A stretch of DNA of 9,905 nt from the NCBI RefSeq assembly GCF_020554865.1, contig NZ_JAJCIC010000069.1, forward strand, positions 1 to 9,905. Reading direction: 5' to 3'. The stretch is from Lacrimispora sp. 210928-DFI.3.58 (GTDB taxonomy: Bacteria > Bacillota > Clostridia > Lachnospirales > Lachnospiraceae). Shown one piece after another: positions 6,015 to 9,905 of the stretch (position 1 is the first letter of the stretch; each line of letters opens with the position of its first letter). The notes under the pieces are model-generated. The model was not told where the DNA came from, searched no databases, and saw only the letters and a list, made by a program, of their open reading frames with translations. The translations under genes were made by a program, and so were the position numbers.

Positions 6015-7127
6015 ATGGCAGTCAATGAATTATTCGCGCAGCTTCATGAAGTTGCTTCATCTCCGAAAAAACAGCTGGATAAATATCTTGCAGAGGGCAA
6101 GAAGGTAGTAGCAGTTGCTCCTGTATACACACCTCAGGAGATCATCCATTCTATGGGTCTTGTTCCCATGGGCGTATGGGGCGCTGATATGGAGATCAAC
6201 GAGGCAAAGAAATATTATCCCGCATTCATCTGCTCCATTATGCAGACCATCCTTGAGCTGGGCATCAAGGGCGAATATGACGGCGTTTCCGCTATCGTGA
6301 TCCCCTCCCTGTGCGACTCCTTAAAGACTCTGGGACAGAACTGGAAATACGCAGTAAAGGGCATTCCTTTTGTTCCGATGACATATCCGCAGAACAGAAA
6401 GCCTGCATACGGCATCAAGTTCACAAAAGCCGGCTATGCAAGAGTGATCAGCGACTTAACCATCGCTACAGGCGCACAGTTTTCTGAGTTTGCTCTGGCT
6501 GATTCCATCAAGGTTTACAATGAGCACAACGCAGTGATGAGAGAATTTGCAGAGATCGCTGCCGATGCAGAGATCACAGCTGCTCAGAGAAGCGATGTAT
6601 TTAAGAGTGCATGGTTCATGCTTCCGGAGGAGCACACAGCGATCGTAAAGCAGCTGAACGAGGAGCTGAAGGCAGGCCCGAAGGCAGAAGGAAAGGTACG
6701 CGTTCTGGTAAGCGGCATCCTGGCTGATTCTCCAAACCTGTTAAAGATCTTTGATGACAATGGCATCAAGGTGGTATTTGACGATGTGGCCCATGAGTCC
6801 AGACAGTACAAGACCGATGTTCCCGATATGGAGAATCCGGTGGACGCACTGGCTCAGAAGTTTGCGGATATGGACAACTGCACACTGCTCTATGACAGAG
6901 ACAAGAAGCGTGTGGACTATATCATCGAGCAGGCGAAGAAGCACAATGCACAGGGCGTTATCGTTCTCATGACAAAGTTCTGCGATCCTGAGGAGTTTGA
7001 CTATGTTCCGATCAAGAGGGCTTGTGAGGCTGCCGGCCTTATGAACCTGAATATCGAGGTTGACCGTCAGATGGTGAACTACGAGCAGGCGAACACCATG
7101 ATCCAGGCATTTAAGGAAATGTTTTAA
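6015..7127 (+). CDS. 2-hydroxyacyl-CoA dehydratase, beta-type subunit (HadC/FldC type)
   Basis: This 370-residue subunit is the second half of the dehydratase and holds its own 4Fe-4S cluster, which relays the electron from the activator. Probable ligands are Cys73 (FICSIMQ), Cys100 (PSLCDSL) and Cys323 (MTKFCDPEEFDY). The N-terminal APVYTPQEIIHSMGLVPMGVWG and C-terminal CEAAGLMNLNIEVDRQ stretches are family hallmarks, and length fits HadC (about 374). Its ribosome site AAAGGAGGG (5998-6006) lies inside the last codons of the alpha subunit, so the two are translated together in equal amount. No subunit truncation or missing cysteine is seen. It is downstream of the activator in the order I-B-C also seen in C. 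difficile and C. sporogenes clusters. Confidence 0.93.
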   Translation: MAVNELFAQLHEVASSPKKQLDKYLAEGKKVVAVAPVYTPQEIIHSMGLVPMGVWGADMEINEAKKYYPAFICSIMQTILELGIKGEYDGVSAIVIPSLCDSLKTLGQNWKYAVKGIPFVPMTYPQNRKPAYGIKFTKAGYARVISDLTIATGAQFSEFALADSIKVYNEHNAVMREFAEIAADAEITAAQRSDVFKSAWFMLPEEHTAIVKQLNEELKAGPKAEGKVRVLVSGILADSPNLLKIFDDNGIKVVFDDVAHESRQYKTDVPDMENPVDALAQKFADMDNCTLLYDRDKKRVDYIIEQAKKHNAQGVIVLMTKFCDPEEFDYVPIKRACEAAGLMNLNIEVDRQMVNYEQANTMIQAFKEMF

Positions 7128-7167
7128 ATACAATTGAATAGCAAATATGTCTTAATAATGAATTTCA

Positions 7168-7200
7168 CGCCTGCTGCCTGATTCCCACAGGCGGCGGGCG
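7168..7200 (+). other. strong GC-rich hairpin after the dehydratase genes
   Basis: CGCCTGCTGCCTG (7168-7180) and CAGGCGGCGGGCG (7188-7200) form a 13-bp stem with two G-T pairs and a 7-base loop, 41 bases after the beta-subunit stop. It lacks a T run, so full termination is unlikely. It may protect the dehydratase mRNA 3' end or reduce transcription of the transporter and CoA-transferase. Confidence 0.55.
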
Positions 7201-7251
7201 AGGAAGAATAAATAATCATTTGTACAAATAAAAGAATAGGGGGCTTGTAAG

Positions 7252-8373
7252 ATGATTAGTAAAGACAAAATGTCAGTAACAGTCGGTGTGGCATTCGTAT
7301 GGTTTACCACACAGTTCGGAGGCGGATTCGCATCCGGTAACCAGTTAAGGCAGTATTTCGTGCAGTTTGGTATTTGGGCATTCCTGACCTGCTTTATGGC
7401 CCAGTGTATCGGCGCTTTCTACCAGTGGTATGCACTGAAGTACGCAAAGAAGCATGAGGTATATGACTACAAGAGCTTTAACGACAGCTTCTATGGAAAA
7501 TATGCACCGATCTTTTCCAACCTGTATGAGCTTGTTTACGTTGTTACGATCTGCGTTGCTCCGGCAGCAGCATTCGCAACAGGCGTAAGCACCATGGAAT
7601 CCGCATTCGGCATCAATCACTGGGTTGGAACGATCTTTGTAGCAATCTTCATTTTCATCGTAGCTGTTTATGGTACAAACGTAGTGCGTAAGGTAGCTGC
7701 AACCCTTTCTGTATTGATCGTAGCAGGACTGTTCCTTGTGTATGTTCCGAATATCGTTGCACAGTGGGGAAGCATTTCTGCGAACATTTCCGCAAGCATG
7801 GCAGCTCCTGCTCCGGCAGGCAAGGCTCTGTGGACCGGCATTGTGTACGCAGCATTCCAGCTGGCTTCCATCGGCCTTCTGGTACAGCATGCAAAGCCAT
7901 TTGAGAGCCCGGCTGATGCAAAGACATCTATGCTGTACGGTTTAGGCGTAAATGCGGTCATCTGCTGGATGGCAGTTCTGGGACTTATGGCGATCACAGA
8001 TGATCCTGATTTCCCAACCGCAGGTATCCCGCTGCTGATCCTTGTAAATAAGGGTGTAATGCCAGACCTGTTAAGACCGGTCATTTCCATTCTGATCGTA
8101 CTTGGTTCTGTATCCACAGCAGTAAACATGATCGCAGCTATGTCCAACCGTGTATGCTCCAGCCTGGATAAGAACTTCGACCCGACTGCTAAGCCAGGTA
8201 AGAATGTTATCATTGTTACCTTAGTATGTACTGTTGTTGCATTCCTGATCGCTCAGCTTGGCCTGAACAAGATCGTGGCAGTTGGATATGCATACTTAGG
8301 TTATCTGACAATCCCGGTAGTTATGATCCCATATGTAGTACATATGATCGCTACCAAATTTGATGCTGACTAA
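7252..8373 (+). CDS. YkvI-family membrane transporter (APC superfamily)
   Basis: This 373-residue polytopic protein has about ten hydrophobic segments. The N-terminal segment carries GGGFASGNQ (23-31), the glycine-rich unwound-helix motif of the YkvI group (COG3949), distantly related to amino-acid transporters of the APC superfamily. The substrate of YkvI proteins is not established. Its place inside the dehydratase operon, between the dehydratase and the CoA-transferase, suggests it moves the amino acid, hydroxy acid or reduced end product of this pathway. The ribosome site is AGGGGG (7238-7243). A 124-base gap with a strong hairpin separates it from the dehydratase, and 77 bases with another hairpin separate it from the CoA-transferase. 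Family is fairly sure; role is inference. Confidence 0.82.
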   Translation: MISKDKMSVTVGVAFVWFTTQFGGGFASGNQLRQYFVQFGIWAFLTCFMAQCIGAFYQWYALKYAKKHEVYDYKSFNDSFYGKYAPIFSNLYELVYVVTICVAPAAAFATGVSTMESAFGINHWVGTIFVAIFIFIVAVYGTNVVRKVAATLSVLIVAGLFLVYVPNIVAQWGSISANISASMAAPAPAGKALWTGIVYAAFQLASIGLLVQHAKPFESPADAKTSMLYGLGVNAVICWMAVLGLMAITDDPDFPTAGIPLLILVNKGVMPDLLRPVISILIVLGSVSTAVNMIAAMSNRVCSSLDKNFDPTAKPGKNVIIVTLVCTVVAFLIAQLGLNKIVAVGYAYLGYLTIPVVMIPYVVHMIATKFDAD

Positions 8374-8388
8374 TTTAAGAAAAATGCC

Positions 8389-8420
8389 GGGCAGCCTGTC
8401 AGCGGGAAAAAGGGCTGCCC
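8389..8420 (+). other. hairpin between transporter and CoA-transferase genes
   Basis: GGGCAGCC (8389-8396) pairs with GGCTGCCC (8413-8420) over a 16-base loop. No T run follows, so it is not a canonical terminator. The arm AGGGCTGCC (8411-8419) recurs exactly at 9743-9751 in the hairpin on the other side of the CoA-transferase gene. Confidence 0.55.
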
Positions 8421-8450
8421 TGCAAAACAGATTAAAAGGAGACGATAAGT

Positions 8451-9689
8451 ATGAGCAAACCACTTGAAGGCGTCAGAATCGTTGAGCTTGCTACATTTAT
8501 TGCAGCAGCTTCAGCAGGAAGATTTATGGCTGATTTAGGCGCAGACGTAATTAAAATCGAATCCGCAAAAGGAGATCCATTAAGACACACAGCACCATCT
8601 GAGGGCCGTCCTCTGGATATGTATGAGAACACTACCTGGGATCTGGAAAATGCAAACAAGCGCTGCATTTCCCTGAATATGAAGGATCCTGTAGGTAAGG
8701 AAGCATTTTTTAAGCTTCTGGATACCGCGGATGTGCTGATCACGAACTGGAGAGTTCAGGCTTTACAGAGAGCCGGACTTGACTATGAGACCTTAAAGGT
8801 AAGATATCCAAAGCTTGTTTACGCAATCTGCACAGGCTACGGTGAGTATGGTCCTGACAAGGATCTTCCAGGTTTTGATTTTACTGCATTCTTTGCAAGA
8901 GGCGGCTACTTTGATTCTCTTCGTCAGAGAGGTACTGTTCCGTTTAACGGTGTTCCCGGACTGGGCGATCACAACGTAGGTATGAATCTGGCAGCAGGTA
9001 TCCTGGCAGCTCTGTATCAGGCAAAGACAAAGGGCGTAGGTGAGAAGGTTGAGACCTCTTTGTTCGAGAGTGCTGTTTACAACATGGGTATGATGGTTCA
9101 GGCATCCAACTACGAGGGAATTGCACAGCAGTATCCCATTGATGTAAGACATGGTGCCACACCATTCAACGCAGCATGGAGAACAAAGGATGACCGTTTC
9201 ATCCAGACATGTATGCCAGACTATAATACCTATTATAAGAAGTTCATCGCTGCTATCGGCAGAGAGGATCTGGTTGACAATGAGGACTATTTCCCGATCC
9301 TGACATGTCAGGCTAAGGGACTTGTAACAGAGGTTTATGATATCGTTATGGAGCAGTTCCAGAAGAAGACAGTAGAAGAGTGGAGGCCCATCCTTGAGGC
9401 TGCTGATATTCCATTCGCTCTGTGCCAGAACTGGATCGAGATCAGAAACGACAAGCAGGCAGAGGCAAACAACTGCTTCTACGATATGAAATACTCCAAT
9501 GGAAACACCAGAAGATTGGTTAGACTTCCAGTGAAATTCCAGGAGATGGGAGTTCCGGAATACAATGCTGGTCCGCTTATCGGCGAGCAGGGTCCGGAGA
9601 TCCTGAAGGAGCTGGGTTACGACGATGCACAGATCCAGGAAATGCAGGAAAAAGGCACCCTGTTTGTGTGGAAAGACGAGCGTAAGTAA
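8451..9689 (+). CDS. family III CoA-transferase (CaiB/BaiF; HadA/FldA type)
   Basis: This 412-residue enzyme would move CoA from the pathway's acyl- or enoyl-CoA product to the incoming 2-hydroxy acid, making the dehydratase substrate. Features are the N-terminal PLEGVRIVELATFIAAASAGRF region (4-25) and LGADVIKIE (29-37), then a CoA-binding stretch with ENANKRCISLN (66-76). PGFDFTAFFARGG (140-152) holds Asp143, the likely residue that forms the mixed-anhydride and thioester intermediates, and GDHNVGMNLAAGILAAL (172-188) follows. The length and the ELENGNK-like motif resemble isocaprenoyl-CoA:2-hydroxyisocaproate (HadA) and cinnamoyl-CoA:phenyllactate (FldA) transferases. The start has AAAAGGAG (8434-8441) 9 bases ahead. 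It lies after the dehydratase genes rather than before them as in C. difficile. Family is firm; substrate pair unknown. Confidence 0.93.
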   Translation: MSKPLEGVRIVELATFIAAASAGRFMADLGADVIKIESAKGDPLRHTAPSEGRPLDMYENTTWDLENANKRCISLNMKDPVGKEAFFKLLDTADVLITNWRVQALQRAGLDYETLKVRYPKLVYAICTGYGEYGPDKDLPGFDFTAFFARGGYFDSLRQRGTVPFNGVPGLGDHNVGMNLAAGILAALYQAKTKGVGEKVETSLFESAVYNMGMMVQASNYEGIAQQYPIDVRHGATPFNAAWRTKDDRFIQTCMPDYNTYYKKFIAAIGREDLVDNEDYFPILTCQAKGLVTEVYDIVMEQFQKKTVEEWRPILEAADIPFALCQNWIEIRNDKQAEANNCFYDMKYSNGNTRRLVRLPVKFQEMGVPEYNAGPLIGEQGPEILKELGYDDAQIQEMQEKGTLFVWKDERK

Positions 9690-9691
9690 GT

Positions 9692-9720
9692 TTCCCCTCT
9701 GCTTTTTCGGAGCAGGGAAC
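9692..9720 (+). other. imperfect hairpin just after the CoA-transferase
   Basis: CTGCT and AGCAG near 9700-9716, extended by CCC/GGG across a small bulge, form a stem-loop with a T-rich loop directly after the stop codon. There is no T run after it, so termination is doubtful. Confidence 0.35.
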
Positions 9721-9742
9721 GAGCGCAATTGAAAATCTTAAC

Positions 9743-9793
9743 AGGGCTGCCAGCCAATGTAGAAGAAGGGATAATATGCATGTCGGCAGCCCT
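9743..9793 (+). other. 9-bp hairpin with long loop before the ligase gene
   Basis: AGGGCTGCC (9743-9751) pairs perfectly with GGCAGCCCT (9785-9793) across 33 bases. The loop holds AGAAGGG and an ATG at 9776, so folding could hide an upstream start for the ligase. Only TT follows the stem, so it is not a clear terminator. Confidence 0.45.
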
Positions 9794-9804
9794 TTAAGCC
9801 ACAG

Positions 9805-9820
9805 ATACTTGTATACAAGT
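9805..9820 (+). promoter_or_regulatory. perfect GntR-type palindrome before the ligase
   Basis: ATACTTGTATACAAGT contains a perfect 14-bp palindrome (ACTTGTATACAAGT, 9807-9820). It matches 16 of the 18 bases of the B. subtilis GntR operator as I recall it. It lies 12 bases before the ligase ATG, next to its ribosome site, where a bound repressor would block transcription through or into the gene. Near-copies lie at 175 and 3640. Confidence 0.55.
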
Positions 9821-9832
9821 TGTGAGGATACC

Positions 9833-9905
9833 ATGGAGCTTATAGAAAAGACCATTGGCCAGTGCCTACGGGAACAGGCCGAAAAAAATGGAAACCATAT
9901 TGCCA
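9833..9905 (+). CDS. AMP-forming acyl-CoA ligase, N-terminal fragment (runs off the window)
   Basis: Only 24 codons are present, translating to MELIEKTIGQCLREQAEKNG and four more residues. The pattern TIGQxLREQAEKxxxxIA is the usual opening of acyl-CoA synthetases and ligases of the AMP-binding superfamily, which adenylate a carboxylic acid and then transfer it to CoA. In this place it would match FldL of C. sporogenes, which primes the CoA-transferase cycle by making the first CoA ester. GAGG (9824-9827) is the ribosome site. An in-frame ATG at 9776 with AGAAGGG before it is an alternative start that would add 19 residues without family resemblance. The catalytic domains lie outside the window, so the call rests on a short match plus context. 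Confidence 0.7.
   Translation, partial: MELIEKTIGQCLREQAEKNGNHIA

Overview
The window reads as chromosomal DNA of an anaerobic Firmicute of class Clostridia, most likely a Lachnospiraceae-type gut or rumen bacterium. This rests on strong AGGAGG ribosome sites, moderate GC, many structured intergenic repeats, and an oxygen-sensitive 2-hydroxyacyl-CoA dehydratase system of the kind used in amino-acid and hydroxy-acid fermentation. The species assignment is inference. All recognised genes lie on the + strand.

Layout. Bases 1-87 hold the end of an upstream unit: a hairpin and an intrinsic terminator. Bases 88-560 are a long leader with a good promoter (128-156), two motifs that recur later, and a possible 20-codon leader peptide. 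Bases 561-3160 form a two-gene unit: a GntP-type permease and a LarA-like (nickel-pincer family) 2-hydroxyacid racemase/epimerase homologue. Bases 3161-3764 are non-coding: a chain of at least six hairpins bounded by two copies of one stem-loop, then a strong promoter and the same two regulatory-looking motifs. Bases 3765-9689 form a dehydratase operon: activator (HadI/HgdC type), the two dehydratase subunits (HadB/HadC type), a YkvI-type transporter and a family III CoA-transferase (HadA/FldA type). The window ends 24 codons into a probable AMP-forming acyl-CoA ligase.

How the genes could work together (inference from families and order). The permease imports a 2-hydroxy acid. The LarA-like enzyme interconverts its enantiomers, giving the (R) form that known dehydratases of this family prefer. 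The ligase primes the cycle by making a CoA ester, and the CoA-transferase moves CoA from the acyl or enoyl product to fresh hydroxy acid. The ATP-driven activator then injects one electron into the HadBC-type dehydratase, which removes water to give an enoyl-CoA. No 2-hydroxyacid dehydrogenase, acyl-CoA dehydrogenase or electron-transfer flavoprotein is present here, unlike the C. difficile leucine cluster. The two units share a 37-bp upstream block (31 identities) and a CTTGTATACTAG site, and a perfect palindrome of the same type lies before the ligase. They may therefore form one regulon. The substrate cannot be read from the sequence.
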